Shown here piece after piece: positions 37,798-47,601 of a stretch of DNA of 64,000 bases. The translations under genes and the position numbers were made by a program. Below the pieces are notes generated by a model. It had not been told where the DNA came from. It saw only the letters and a list, made by a program, of their open reading frames with translations, and did no database searches. Each line of letters begins with the position of its first letter. The first letter of the stretch is position 1. The DNA lies in assembly GCA_963841415.1 (NCBI GenBank), contig CAWJCN010000003.1, positions 434,001-498,000 on the forward strand. The letters run 5' to 3'. This DNA is from DASUAS01 sp963841415. GTDB taxonomy: Bacteria > Actinomycetota > Acidimicrobiia > IMCC26256 > DASPTH01.

Positions 37798-38037
37798 GTG
37801 GTCGACACCTCCAACACCGAGCACACGGTCCAGGTCTGCGGCGAGACCCGCTCACGACGCCACGGGTACCGCCTCCGGTGCCTCGAGCCCGCGGGACATC
37901 ACGGCGCACATCGATGGACCCCCGAGCTCACGGCCGACGCCGCCGCAACAGGGCACTCGAGCGCGCGGCCCGGCCAATCGCGAGTCGGGCGGACTCCGGC
38001 CGGCGGTGGCCCGGGCATGACGCCCATCGAAAGCTAG
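37798..38037 (+). CDS. Small Cys/His-containing protein
   Basis: Protein of 79 aa. The N-terminal half has VQVCGETRSRRHGYRLRCLE, PAGHHGAHRW, an arrangement of two Cys and several His that could bind zinc; the C-terminus is low-complexity. GTG 37798 lies six bases after AGGAG, which decides between it and GTG 37792. Unknown function; it ends overlapping a minus-strand candidate by four bases. Confidence 0.5.
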   Translation: MVDTSNTEHTVQVCGETRSRRHGYRLRCLEPAGHHGAHRWTPELTADAAATGHSSARPGQSRVGRTPAGGGPGMTPIES

Positions 38038-38249
38038 GCCGCCGCACGCTCGTCCGCGGCGACGGCGCCCTCGACGCGCGTACTGCGCGGTGCCGGGGCG
38101 ACACCGGCGCCCAGCACGACGAGGAACACGAGGAGCTGGGTCTCTCGCGCGACGCGTCGGCCGAGGAGGGCGAGCGCGCCGACCATGCCGAGAGGCGCGA
38201 GATGTATGACCACGTCGGCCGCGTTCGAAACGCTCTGAGCGTCTTTCAT
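38034..38249 (-). CDS. Possible small membrane protein
   Basis: Frame of 71 aa with hydrophobic segments VVIHLAPLGMVGALALLG and TQLLVFLVVLGAGVAPAP, which would form one or two helices. No ribosome site is visible before ATG 38249, so it may be chance; coding bias is moderate. Confidence 0.4.
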   Translation of the reverse strand: MKDAQSVSNAADVVIHLAPLGMVGALALLGRRVARETQLLVFLVVLGAGVAPAPRSTRVEGAVAADERAAA

Positions 38250-38370
38250 CGCGACGACACACGACGTTGAACGTGAGGCAAGAGAGTGGTGCTCGTGGTT
38301 GACCTGCGGTTGAGGAACGCCGCGCGCGTACGACGTTGTGCAGTCGAACCTGTCGGCTTACAGTCAGCGC

Positions 38371-38787
38371 ATGACGACGACCGAGCCCGACCCCTCTGCG
38401 CCGGTTCGCCCCTTCGTGTTCGACGTATCGGAGATCGAGGGGCACACGAACGAAGAGATGATGCGCGACGCGCCCGAGGCGGAGTTCTTCTACGAGCTCC
38501 TGGGCCGCGACCTCGTCACCAGGGTGCTGGTGCAGACGCCGCAGCTGTGCGTGTACCACGAGACGGCGAAACCGGGCGAACAGGTGAAGCCCCACCGGCA
38601 CGGCACGTACCAGGTGAACTACGTGCTCCGAGGCGAGCTGCGCTTCGGCAACCAGCGCGTCGGTCCGGGGATGGGCTACTTCTCGCCCGACATGCTCTAC
38701 TCCTGGCACGCGGGTGACGAAGGCGCGGAGTGGATCGAGATCCACTCCGGCATCGGGGGCATCTACACCGATCGCCCTGACGCCTGA
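38371..38787 (+). CDS. Cupin domain protein
   Basis: Protein of 138 aa. Cupin motif 1 appears in KPGEQVKPHRHGTYQVNYVL, with the His pair HRH and later Glu in the GELRFG strand; motif 2 is MGYFSPDMLYSWHAGDEGAE, with its His. Similar small cupins bind metal and act as dioxygenases, isomerases or sensors. ATG 38371 is chosen over an upstream frame extension. Stand-alone. Confidence 0.82.
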   Translation: MTTTEPDPSAPVRPFVFDVSEIEGHTNEEMMRDAPEAEFFYELLGRDLVTRVLVQTPQLCVYHETAKPGEQVKPHRHGTYQVNYVLRGELRFGNQRVGPGMGYFSPDMLYSWHAGDEGAEWIEIHSGIGGIYTDRPDA

Positions 38788-38793
38788 GCCGGC

Positions 38794-38999
38794 TCACCAG
38801 TCGGTGCAGTAGATCACGGCTGGTCGCCCCGCCGGTCGGCGGCGAACCGGCGTTGCATCTCCGACATGCCCTCCGGATCGAAGAGACCCGTCTCGGGCGC
38901 CACCGCGGTCGCCAGGCCGCGCGCGTCGAGTGTGACCTCGGCGACGTCGTGCTCGTCGAAGGCCGCGTTCGGATCCACGGCCATACCCGAGCTTGTCAT
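38794..38999 (-). CDS. Possible small protein, frame broken near the end
   Basis: From ATG 38999 the frame reads MTSSGMAVDPNAAFDEHDVA, LDARGLATAVAPETGLFDPE, MQRRFAADRR. Restoring one missing base near 38825 links it to GRPAVIYCTDW and a stop at 38794, giving about 68 aa; without it the frame stops at 38814. No family recognised. It diverges from G6PDH. Confidence 0.35.
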
Positions 39000-39107
39000 A
39001 CGTCGGCCGGCCGACCAGCGAGACGTGGTGCGCGTCTCCAGCGTCGAGTGGGCGCCGCGTCTGACAGGATCGGGGCGCACACGCGGCCGACGATCGAGGG
39101 ACGACCC

Positions 39108-40484
39108 ATGACCTGCGACGTGTTCGTGATCTTCGGGATCACTGGCGACCTGGCCAAGGTCATGACCTTCCGGTCGCTGTACCGGCTCGAGCGGCGCAAG
39201 CTGCTCGACTGCCCGATCGTCGGCGTCGCCGTCGACGACTGGACCCACGACCAACTCGTCCAACGCGCCCGGGAATCGATCGTCGCCACCGGTGAGCAGC
39301 TCGACGAGGACGTGTTCGCGCGACTCGCGCAGCGCATGTCGTACGTCGCCGGTGACTTCGCCGACTCGGCCACCTACGAGCGCGTCGGCGCCGCCCTCCA
39401 GGGCAAGCAGCGACCGGTCTTCTACCTGGAGGTCCCGCCGTCGTTGTTCGGGATGGTGATCAAGGGTCTCGCCGGCGCCGGGCTCACGAAGGACGCGCGC
39501 GTGGTCGTCGAGAAGCCGTTCGGGCACGACCTCGCGTCAGCTCGCGCGCTCGCGCAGGAGCTCCACCAGTACATCGACGAGTCGCAGTTGCTGCGCATCG
39601 ACCACTACCTCGGGAAGATGGGGCTCGAGGAGATCCTCTACCTGCGCTTCGGCAACACGTTGCTCGAACCGGTGTGGAACCGGAACTTCGTCGAATGCGT
39701 GCAGATCACGATGGCCGAGAGCTTCGGCGTCGAGGACCGCGGCAGCTTCTACGACCCGGTCGGCGCGCTCCGCGACGTCGCCGTGAACCACCTGATGCAG
39801 GTGCTGGCGGCGGCGGCGATGGAACCGCCCGCCGGGGGCGACGTCGAGACGCTCAAGGACGCGCAGACCACGTTGTTCCGGGCCGTGCTCGCGGCCGAAC
39901 CGAAGCACTACGTGCGCGGGCAATACGACGGGTACCGCTCGATCAAAGGAGTCGCGCCCGACTCGACGACCGAGACCTTCGCCGCGCTCCGCCTCGAGAT
40001 CGAGAACTGGCGCTGGTTCGGTGTGCCCTTCTTCATCCGCGCCGGCAAGAAGCTGGCGGTCACCGAGACCGAGCTGCGGCTGGTGTTCAAGCGACCGCCG
40101 CGGCTCGGCTTCGGGCTCAGCGACCGCGAGTCGGAGCCCGATCAGATCGTGATCCGGCTGGATCCCGACACCGGGATCCGCTTCGAGCTCGAGGCGCACC
40201 AGGCGGGAGCGACGAGCGCCCGTCCCATCCAGCTCGACATGGAGTTCAAGGACCAGGGCGGCGAGGGGGCCACGCCCTACGAGGTGCTGTTGCTCGCGGC
40301 GATGGCCGGCCAGACGGTCCGCTTCACCCGCCAGGACACCGTCGACGAGGAATGGCGCGTCATGCAGCCGCTGCTCGATGCGCCGCCGCCGGTGCAGACC
40401 TACGCCCCCGGCTCATGGGGACCCGACACCCGCGCGTTGCTCGGCCACTGCGCGCCCTGGCGCGGCCCGTGGACGACCGGCTGA
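39108..40484 (+). CDS. zwf: Glucose-6-phosphate dehydrogenase
   Basis: Oxidises glucose-6-phosphate to 6-phosphogluconolactone in the pentose phosphate or Entner-Doudoroff route, giving NADPH. Protein of 458 aa: cofactor loop FGITGDLAK (canonical GASGDLAKKK; here K is single), VEKPFGHDL substrate-lysine region and active-site RIDHYLGKMG (canonical RIDHYLGKE). The Met-Gly after GK is atypical, so it may be a divergent paralogue rather than the housekeeping enzyme. No other pentose phosphate gene is adjacent; it lies beside catabolic genes, where NADPH supply would help oxygenases. Confidence 0.9.
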   Translation: MTCDVFVIFGITGDLAKVMTFRSLYRLERRKLLDCPIVGVAVDDWTHDQLVQRARESIVATGEQLDEDVFARLAQRMSYVAGDFADSATYERVGAALQGKQRPVFYLEVPPSLFGMVIKGLAGAGLTKDARVVVEKPFGHDLASARALAQELHQYIDESQLLRIDHYLGKMGLEEILYLRFGNTLLEPVWNRNFVECVQITMAESFGVEDRGSFYDPVGALRDVAVNHLMQVLAAAAMEPPAGGDVETLKDAQTTLFRAVLAAEPKHYVRGQYDGYRSIKGVAPDSTTETFAALRLEIENWRWFGVPFFIRAGKKLAVTETELRLVFKRPPRLGFGLSDRESEPDQIVIRLDPDTGIRFELEAHQAGATSARPIQLDMEFKDQGGEGATPYEVLLLAAMAGQTVRFTRQDTVDEEWRVMQPLLDAPPPVQTYAPGSWGPDTRALLGHCAPWRGPWTTG

Positions 40485-40560
40485 CGAACCAGCTCCGGGG
40501 GAGGGTGCGCCCCGCGGGTTGGCACGGCAGAATGCGCGCGCCACCCACGATCGGAGTGAC

Positions 40561-41443
40561 ATGTCCGAGGGTCAGATCGAGATCAACGGCGGGAACGTCG
40601 TCTACGAATTCGTCGGTCCCGACGCCGGCGAGGTCGTCGTCATCACGCCCGGCGGTCGGTTCAGCAAGGACTACGGCGGTGTCCACGAGTTGGCCGACAC
40701 GCTCGCGGCGGGTGGCAAGCGGGTCCTGCTGTGGGACCGGCCCAACTGCGGCCGGTCCGACGTGCAGGTCTTCGGGCGCTCCGAGTCGCACATGCGCGCG
40801 GAGACCCTCGGCAAGCTGATCCAAGCACTCGGCATCGAACGGGTCGTCATCACCGGTGGGTCGGGCGGCGCCCGCGACTCGATCATCTTCACGATCATGT
40901 GGCCCGACCTCGTGCGGAAGCTCGCGGTCTGGTCGATCGTCGGCGGCACCTACAGCACGATGGCGCTCGCCGGCGCGTACGTGATGAGCGAGCTCCAGAC
41001 CGTGCGTACGAGCGGCATCGAGGGCATCGTCGAGCTCGACAACGGTCCCTTCAGCTGGGCCGCGATGGTCGCGGCAGAACGCCGCCAACGCCGACCGGCT
41101 GCGCGCGATCGGGACCGAGGAGTTCGAGCGGGTCATGAACCGATGGCTCGACGCGTTCGTGCCGAAGGCGAACGAGTGCATCCCGGGGGTGCCCGACTGG
41201 GAGTTCGAGCAGATCCACTGCCCGACGCTGATCGTCCGCGGCGGTGAGCACGACCACGACCACCCGAAGCGCACCTCGTTCGAGGTGCACGCGTTGATCA
41301 AGGGCTCGCGCCTGATCGAACCACCGTGGCCCGAAGACGCGTGGGAGCGGGCGGTGGAAGCGACGAACGCGGGGGAGGGGAGTCTCTTCGACCCGTGGGT
41401 GCTGGCCGCGCCCGCACTGCTCGCGTTCATCGACGAGTCCTGA
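40561..41443 (+). CDS. Alpha/beta hydrolase, apparent +1 frameshift
   Basis: About 293 aa when corrected. N-terminal half from ATG 40561: NVVYEFVGPDAGEVVVITPG, LLWDRPNCGRSDVQ, and the nucleophile elbow TGGSGGARDS. An extra base near 41074-41079 breaks it; the +1 frame continues NAANADRLRAIGTEEFERVM and LIVRGGEHDHDHPKRTS to stop 41443. Length is 3n+1. The downstream amidohydrolase begins 14 bases later, so these are likely one operon. Confidence 0.78.
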
Positions 41444-41457
41444 CCGAGCGGCCCGGC

Positions 41458-42915
41458 ATGGACACGTTCGCGCCGAGCCCGGCGGTCGCCGCGATCCGTG
41501 AGCGTCTCGGCCACCCCGTCATCGACTCCGACGGGCACCTCCTCGAGGTGCGGCCGGTCGCGATGGAGTACATCGCGCGCGCCGGCGGGTCCGACATCGC
41601 GCAGCGCTTCACCGACGAGCAGCGGTCGACGTTCCTGTCGCGTGACTGGTACGGGCTGAGCGACGCCGAGCGCGCGCACCGCTGGACGCACCGCCCGCCG
41701 TTCTGGGGCGAGCCGCTGCGCAACCACGGACTGGACCTCGCGACCGCGTCGTTTCCCGACCTGCTCCACCGCCGGCTCGATCAGATCGGCATCGACTTCG
41801 CAGTGCTCTTCCCCACCATCGGCATCAACCCGCAGGGGTACACGGACGAGGATGTCCGCCTCGCGTGCTGTCGGGGCCTCAACGACTACTACGCCGACCA
41901 CTGGATGGGTCACGCCGATCGCATGACGCCCGTCGCGGTCATCCCGATGTTCACACCCGAGGAGGCGATCGACGAGCTCGAGCACGCGGTCGGTCGGGGC
42001 TTCAAGGCGGTCATGCTGCCGAGCTACGTGAAGCGACCCGTCGGCGCGGTGACCGACCGCACGCCGGATGCGTCGCGGTTCGCGTGGCGCGTCGACACCT
42101 TCGGCATCGACAGCGAACACGACTACGACCCGGTGTGGGCGAAGTGCGTGGAGCTCGGGGTGGTGGCGAGCTTCCACGGCCCCGGCGAGGGCACCACCTT
42201 CCACGACTCGATCTCGAACCCGGTGTTCAACCACGTCGGCCACTTCGCGTCGGCTGCGACCGCGGTGTGCAAGTCGCTGTTCCTCGGTGGAGTGAGCTGG
42301 CGGTTCCTCGAACTGCGCTTCCTCTTCCTCGAAGGAGGCGTCGGGTGGGCGCGCTCACTCCTCGCCGATGTCACCGGGCACTGGGAGAAGCGCCGCCTCG
42401 CCGGGCTCGCGCGCGACACCGATCCGCGCCTCGCCGACGTCGACCTCTTCCTCGACCTGTACCGGCGGTACGGCGGTTCGCTCTGGCGCGAGACGTCACG
42501 CGACGAGCTCGCGCGCCGGTGGGAGGTGCACCCCGAGGATCCGAGCGACAGCTTCGCCCGGCTGCCGGTGTCGACAGTCGAAGAGCTGCAGCGGCTCTTC
42601 GTCGAGCGCTTCTACTTCGGATGTGAAGGCGACGATCCCGTCACCGCGTCGGCGTTCGACGCGCTGCGCAACCCCGGACGCCACCGTCTCCATGCCGTCT
42701 TCGGCTCCGACATCGGCCACTGGGACGTGCCGGTGATGGAAGAGGTGCTGGAGGAGGTGAACGAGTCGCGGGAAGACGGGTTGGTCACCGACGACGATCT
42801 CCGTGACTTCGTGTTCGCCGACCCCGTGCGGTTGTGGACGTCGACCAATCCGGGGTTCTTCGCGGGCACGGTGGTCGAGGATGCCGCGGCCGCGGTCGTC
42901 AGCGGCGGGACGTAA
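41458..42915 (+). CDS. Amidohydrolase family protein
   Basis: Protein of 485 aa, TIM-barrel hydrolase or decarboxylase of the amidohydrolase-2 type. Metal-site N-terminus PVIDSDGHLLEVRP (D-x-D-x-H), a His in VASFHGPGEG, and the late Asp in VFGSDIGHWDVP. Such proteins decarboxylate or hydrolyse ring-derived substrates. Starts at ATG 41458, close behind the hydrolase; followed after 54 bases by P450. Confidence 0.87.
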   Translation: MDTFAPSPAVAAIRERLGHPVIDSDGHLLEVRPVAMEYIARAGGSDIAQRFTDEQRSTFLSRDWYGLSDAERAHRWTHRPPFWGEPLRNHGLDLATASFPDLLHRRLDQIGIDFAVLFPTIGINPQGYTDEDVRLACCRGLNDYYADHWMGHADRMTPVAVIPMFTPEEAIDELEHAVGRGFKAVMLPSYVKRPVGAVTDRTPDASRFAWRVDTFGIDSEHDYDPVWAKCVELGVVASFHGPGEGTTFHDSISNPVFNHVGHFASAATAVCKSLFLGGVSWRFLELRFLFLEGGVGWARSLLADVTGHWEKRRLAGLARDTDPRLADVDLFLDLYRRYGGSLWRETSRDELARRWEVHPEDPSDSFARLPVSTVEELQRLFVERFYFGCEGDDPVTASAFDALRNPGRHRLHAVFGSDIGHWDVPVMEEVLEEVNESREDGLVTDDDLRDFVFADPVRLWTSTNPGFFAGTVVEDAAAAVVSGGT

Positions 42916-42969
42916 GCTGACGCGGTCGATTTGGGCAGTCGCCCAACACGCGAGGAGGGCGTAGGCGTC

Positions 42970-44251
42970 ATGGAGAACATCGAGTCGATCGACTTCTTCA
43001 GCGACCCGTCACTGGTCGAGGACCCCTACCCCTACTTCGAGGCGCTGCGAGCCGAGTGCCCGGTCCTGCCGCTGCCGCACCTCGGCGTGGTCGCCGTCAC
43101 CGGCTACGACGAGGCGACAGAGGTGTACCGCGATCCCGACACGTTCTCCTCGTGCAACTCGGTGATCGGTCCGTACGCGACCTTCCCGGTCCCACTCGTC
43201 GGTGACGACGTGAGCGCCGTCATCGACCGCTACCGCGACCAACTCCCGATGGCGGAGCACATGGTCACCATGGATCCGCCCGACCACACGCGTGAGCGCG
43301 CGCTGCTCATGCGCCTCATCACCCCGAAGCGGCTGCGCGAGAACGAGGACTTCATGTGGCGCCTCGCCGACGCACAGCTCGACGAGTTCGTCGCCAACGG
43401 CGAGTGCGAATTCATCAGCGAGTACTCGCAGCCGTTCGCCATGCTCGTCGTCGCCGACCTGCTCGGTGTGCCCGAGTCCGACCACCAGCGGTTCCGCGAG
43501 GGCTTCGGCATGCTCGGGACGGTGGGGGAGGTCGGTTCGGGCCCGGACGGCACCGGGAGTGGCAACGCGCTCGAGCTGGCTCGACGAGTGGTTCGCCGAG
43601 TACGTCGAGGACCGCCGGCGCACTCCGCGCGACGACGTGCTGACCGATCTCGCGCTCGCGACCTACCCCGACGGCAGCGTCCCCGAGGTCACCGCCGTCG
43701 TGCGCACCGCGACGTTCCTCTTCGCGGCAGGCCAGGAAACCACCGCGCGGCTGCTCGCGTCGGCGCTCAAGCAGCTCGCGTTGCATCCCGAGCTGCAGTC
43801 GGAGCTGCGCGAGCACCACGATCGCATCCCGAACTTCGTCGAGGAGACCTTGCGGGTCGAGAGCCCGGTGAAGGCCGACTTCCGCCTCGCGCGGCGCACC
43901 ACGTCCATCGGCGACGTCGAGGTGCCCGCGGGCACGCCGGTCATGCTGCTCAACGGCGCGGCCAACCGCGACCCGGGTCGATTCGAGTGCCCGGCCGAGT
44001 TCCGGGCCGATCGCCGCAACACGATGGACCACATCGCGTTCGGGCGTGGACACCACTCGTGCCCCGGTGGTCCGCTGGCCCGCGCCGAGGGTCGCATCAG
44101 CATCGAGCGCATCCTCGACCGCATGCACCACATCCGGCTCTCGGACGAGCACCACGGCCCGACCGGTGACCGCCACTACGACTACGAACCCACGTGGGTG
44201 CTGCGCGGCCTCACCCGGCTCCACCTCGAGTTCACGCCCGCGGGCGGCTGA
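42970..44251 (+). CDS. Cytochrome P450, apparent +1 frameshift
   Basis: About 426 aa when corrected. Seen: N-terminal DPSLVEDPYPYFEALRAECP, HTRERALLMRLITPKRLRE, I-helix FAAGQETTAR, ExxR helix FVEETLRVESPV, and the heme-binding loop FGRGHHSCPGGPLARAE with the Cys ligand. The frame breaks at about 43576 by one inserted C (GAG-C-TGGCTC); length 3n+1. With the adjoining Rieske and BVMO genes it suggests oxidative attack on a cyclic hydrocarbon. A strong hairpin directly follows the stop. Confidence 0.85.
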
Positions 44252-44252
44252 C

Positions 44253-44279
44253 CGCGGGCGCGCCGAGGGCGCGCCCGCG
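44253..44279 (+). terminator. Hairpin after P450
   Basis: Twelve-base-pair perfect stem (CGCGGGCGCGCC and GGCGCGCCCGCG) with a 3-nt GAG loop, starting two bases after the P450 stop. No T-run follows, as is common in high-GC actinobacteria. Confidence 0.65.
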
Positions 44280-44332
44280 CGCGGTCCGCGCGAAGGTGTG
44301 CGCCACCGTCGATTCGAGGAGAGAGCACGTCG

Positions 44333-44440
44333 ATGCCCATCCCGAGGGGCGAGACCTTCTTCTCGCACGCGTTCGGGATGTGCGTCGACCGCTTCGGCAC
44401 ACCGTGGATGGTGATGTCGGGCACGATGCCCGGCAGCTGA
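44333..44440 (+). pseudogene. C-terminal fragment of a PhnB-like VOC protein
   Basis: Frame of 35 aa: TFFSHAFGMCVDRFGTPWMV is the end of PhnB/3-demethylubiquinone-type VOC proteins, which are about 140-160 aa. The N-terminal part is gone, though an ATG preceded by GAGGAGAG is present. It lies between convergent P450 and Rieske genes and looks like a residue of a deletion. Confidence 0.5.
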
Positions 44441-44446
44441 CGCGCG

Positions 44447-45811
44447 TCAGAACCCGAGGTCGGCGATCGGTTGCTCGAACGGGTACACGTTGACCGAGTG
44501 CAATGCCGGGAGCAGCTGCTCGTGGGATCGCCCCGCGAGGTAGCCGTCCACGAGACGCTGGCAGTTGGAGATGTGGCCTTCGAGTCCGGCCGAGAGGCGC
44601 ATGTACTCGAAGCCGCGCGCGTGCAGGCCCCGTTGCTGGCGGGGGAGGTTCGAGAAGTCCTGCGCGGGGATCGCGGGCCACCGTGGGTCACCGCACTCCC
44701 ACACCTCGGGAGGCTCCGGCGGTGGCGACTCGTCCCCTTCCGCGAATCGCGCCAGCGACCAGATCTCCATCAGTGTCTCCTCCGGTCCCAACGGACGGAA
44801 CCGGTACGCCGACGCGCCGCTGTACATCGGCAGCACGAAGTAGTGCGGGAAGCCGTGGAAGAACGTCAGGTTGACGCCCTGTTCGTCGAGCTCGTTGAGA
44901 TCGGGCATGTCGTGACCCTGCTCCTGATGCCAACGCAGGACGGCGTCGTTGAGCGTCCGGTTCCAGGTGGCCATCGCGAGCGAGCGGTCGGCAGGGAGCT
45001 CGAGGTCGCGCAGGCTCTCGGCGATGCGCACATCGTCGGCGTGGCACATGCCGTCCATGCCGTCGCTCATCGCGCGCAAGTACTCGATGTCGGCATCGAT
45101 GAAGGCCTGCGGGTCGAACGGCGTGCCGTCACGGATCCCGAACCTCGTGGGGATGACGAGCTGCGGGTGCGTCTGCACGACGTGGTACATCTCGACGAAG
45201 GCCTCGATGCCGAGCTTCCAGTTCACCGGGAGCCGGCACGCGTACCACTTCTCGGCGCGCATCGACTCCAGCTTCCAGGCGTCGAGGTTCGTCGCCGCGG
45301 GCTCGAGCGACTCACGCACGGGCGGAGCGTGGTCGTCGAAGTTGATCCACGCGCATCCGCCCCAGGTCTCGCACCGCACGGACACGAGATCGATGTCTTC
45401 CTCCACCAGGTTGTGCTCGGCGAACGTGCGCCGCTGCGTGACCGCGACGTTCTTGCCGTCGAGCCCATAGCTCCACCCGTGGAACGGGCAGCGGAACCGA
45501 CCGGCACAGGTTCCACTGCCCTCGACGAGCCTCACGCCGCGGTGACGGCAGGTGTTCTGGAACGCGACGACACCCAGGTCGTCGGTCCTCAGGACGATCA
45601 CCGACTGGTCGAGGAACTGGTACTCCACGAAGTCGCGCGGACCGGGGATCTCCTCCAGGCGGCACGCCATCTGCCAGACGCGCGGCCAGAGCAGCTCGTT
45701 CTCGAGGGCGTAGAAGTCCGCGTCGTAGTAGCGCTGCTTCGGGATCCGGTCGGGGTACTCCATCGCGAAGGGGACCGGCAGAGGTGTCGCCCTGCGCTCC
45801 GTGATCGCCAT
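44447..45811 (-). CDS. Aromatic ring-hydroxylating oxygenase alpha subunit (Rieske type)
   Basis: Protein of 454 aa. Rieske [2Fe-2S] ligands C88-x-H90 and C108-x2-H111 (CRHRG and CPFHGWSY). The mononuclear iron site is seen in EAFVEMYHVVQTHPQ, the H-x4-H ligands. No beta subunit is present nearby; a homotrimeric or mono-subunit oxygenase such as a steroid- or terpenoid-type hydroxylase is likely. It diverges from a Baeyer-Villiger monooxygenase with a TetR-type palindrome between. Confidence 0.92.
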   Translation of the reverse strand: MAITERRATPLPVPFAMEYPDRIPKQRYYDADFYALENELLWPRVWQMACRLEEIPGPRDFVEYQFLDQSVIVLRTDDLGVVAFQNTCRHRGVRLVEGSGTCAGRFRCPFHGWSYGLDGKNVAVTQRRTFAEHNLVEEDIDLVSVRCETWGGCAWINFDDHAPPVRESLEPAATNLDAWKLESMRAEKWYACRLPVNWKLGIEAFVEMYHVVQTHPQLVIPTRFGIRDGTPFDPQAFIDADIEYLRAMSDGMDGMCHADDVRIAESLRDLELPADRSLAMATWNRTLNDAVLRWHQEQGHDMPDLNELDEQGVNLTFFHGFPHYFVLPMYSGASAYRFRPLGPEETLMEIWSLARFAEGDESPPPEPPEVWECGDPRWPAIPAQDFSNLPRQQRGLHARGFEYMRLSAGLEGHISNCQRLVDGYLAGRSHEQLLPALHSVNVYPFEQPIADLGF

Positions 45812-45859
45812 GACGCGTGCCCTCCCCCTGCGGGTAGCTTGGTCGCGTTCGTCAGACTA

Positions 45860-45869
45860 ACCGGTCGGT
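45860..45869. promoter_or_regulatory. Putative TetR-type operator (Rieske/BVMO divergent promoter)
   Basis: ACCGGTCGGT followed by ACA, in the 86-bp divergent region. Matches the sites at 60563-60572 and 63336-63345 (shared pattern ACYGRTCRGT, then ACA), each in a divergent promoter of catabolic genes. Confidence 0.55.
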
Positions 45870-45897
45870 ACAAGAATTCTCCGGGGGCCCGCAACCC

Positions 45898-47523
45898 ATG
45901 GACACACCCGCACCCGACGTCGACATCCTCGTCGTCGGGGCCGGCATCACCGGCATCTACCAGGTCTACCGCGCCCGGGAGGAGGGCTTCTCGGTCCGGC
46001 TGCTCGAGGCCGGGAGCGGCGTCGGCGGCACGTGGTTCTGGAACCGGTACCCCGGAGCGCGCTTCGACTCCGAGAGCTACACCTACGGCTACTTCTTCTC
46101 ACAGGAGCTGTTCGACGAGTGGGAGTGGCAGGAGCACTTCGCCGGGCAACCGGAGATCGAGCGCTACCTCAACCACGTCGTCGACCGCTTCGACCTCCGC
46201 CGTCACATGCGGTTCGACGCGCCGGTGACCGCGGCCGTGTACGACGAGCCGTCGGGCACGTGGGCGGTGACCGCGGGCGACGGGAGCGAGGTGCGGGCCC
46301 GGTTCCTCATCGCCGCGACCGGTGTGCTCTCGGTGCCGTACACCCCCGACGTGCCCGGGCGCGACGACTTCCGCGGCGTGCAGCACCACACGGGACTGTG
46401 GCCCGCCGAGCCGGTCGACTTCACGGGGAAGCGCGTCGCGGTCGTCGGTACCTCGTCGAGCGGCGTGCAGGTCGTCCCGACCATCCTCGACGACGTGGCG
46501 TCCATCACCGTGTACCAGCGCACCGCCAACTGGTGCACACCGCTCAACAACCGACCGATCACCGACGACGAGCAGGTCGAGCTGCGCGCCGGCTTCGCAG
46601 CCCTGCGTGCGACCGTGAACAGCTCGCTGAGCGGGTTCGCCCACCCAGTGAACGAGCAGCTCGGGTCGGACGCGTCAGCCGCCGAGCGCCGCGAGCTGTT
46701 CGAGCAGCTCTGGAACAGCCCGGGTTTCATGAAGCTCACCAGCAACTACCCCGACCTGTTGTTCAACGAGGCCGTGAACGACGAGTGGTGCGCGTTCATC
46801 GCCGAGAAGATCCGCGGCATCGTGCACGACCCCGCGACCGCCGAGCGGCTGATCCCGAGGGACCATCGGTTCGGTGGGAAGCGACCGCCGTTCGTGAACG
46901 GGTACTTCGAGGCGTTCAACGACCCGAAGGTGTCGCTCGTCGACCTTCGTGAGACGACGATCGTGCGCGTCACCGAGACCGGCATCGAGACGACCGACGG
47001 GGTGCGCGAGTTCGACGTCATCGTGTGGGCGACCGGCTTCGACTTCGGTACCGGTGCGCTCAGCCGCATGGGGATCGTCGGTCGCGACGGGCTCGCACTC
47101 ACCGACCACTGGGCCGACGGGCCCACCACCTTCCTCGGATTGCAGACGCGCCGGTTCCCGAACTTCTTCTTCCCGGGTGGACCGCACGCCGCCGCCGGCA
47201 ACAACCCGCGGTACAACGGCGACCTGGTCGACATCGTCACCGCCACGCTCGTGTACGCGCGCGAGCACGGCGACGACGTCATCGAGGTCAGCGCCGAGGC
47301 CGAGGAGCGGTGGACGCGGATGGTCGACAAGGGTGCGGCGGTCACGACGTTCGGCACCCTCGGCCAGTACGTGGGATCCAACATCCCCGGCAAGCCGCGG
47401 CGGTACCTGCTGAACACCGGCGGCCGCCTGAAGCTCTTCGAGATCAGTGCGGACGTCGTGGCCGACGACTACCGCGCCTACGAGATGTCGAAGGCGTCCG
47501 AGCGCGTTGCGCGCTCGAGGTAG
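45898..47523 (+). CDS. Baeyer-Villiger monooxygenase / flavin-containing monooxygenase
   Basis: Protein of 541 aa that inserts oxygen next to a ketone, with FAD and NADPH. FAD loop VVGAGITGIY (residues 12-21), the fingerprint FRGVQHHTGLWP (F-x-G-x3-H-x3-WP, near residue 160) and NADPH loop VVGTSSSGVQ. Several BVMOs act on steroids, cyclohexanones and terpenoids; the substrate here is unknown. Diverges from the Rieske gene. Confidence 0.93.
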   Translation: MDTPAPDVDILVVGAGITGIYQVYRAREEGFSVRLLEAGSGVGGTWFWNRYPGARFDSESYTYGYFFSQELFDEWEWQEHFAGQPEIERYLNHVVDRFDLRRHMRFDAPVTAAVYDEPSGTWAVTAGDGSEVRARFLIAATGVLSVPYTPDVPGRDDFRGVQHHTGLWPAEPVDFTGKRVAVVGTSSSGVQVVPTILDDVASITVYQRTANWCTPLNNRPITDDEQVELRAGFAALRATVNSSLSGFAHPVNEQLGSDASAAERRELFEQLWNSPGFMKLTSNYPDLLFNEAVNDEWCAFIAEKIRGIVHDPATAERLIPRDHRFGGKRPPFVNGYFEAFNDPKVSLVDLRETTIVRVTETGIETTDGVREFDVIVWATGFDFGTGALSRMGIVGRDGLALTDHWADGPTTFLGLQTRRFPNFFFPGGPHAAAGNNPRYNGDLVDIVTATLVYAREHGDDVIEVSAEAEERWTRMVDKGAAVTTFGTLGQYVGSNIPGKPRRYLLNTGGRLKLFEISADVVADDYRAYEMSKASERVARSR

Positions 47524-47601
47524 CGCCGTTCAGGTCAGCACGCCGCGCCGCTGCAGCTTGCGCACGATGTCGCGTCCGGCGGCGCGGAAGTCGTCGAGTC
47601 G

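Noticed and set aside
40360..42243. Open frame of 627 codons on the minus strand
   Set aside because: Opposes the hydrolase and amidohydrolase genes, which have recognisable motifs.
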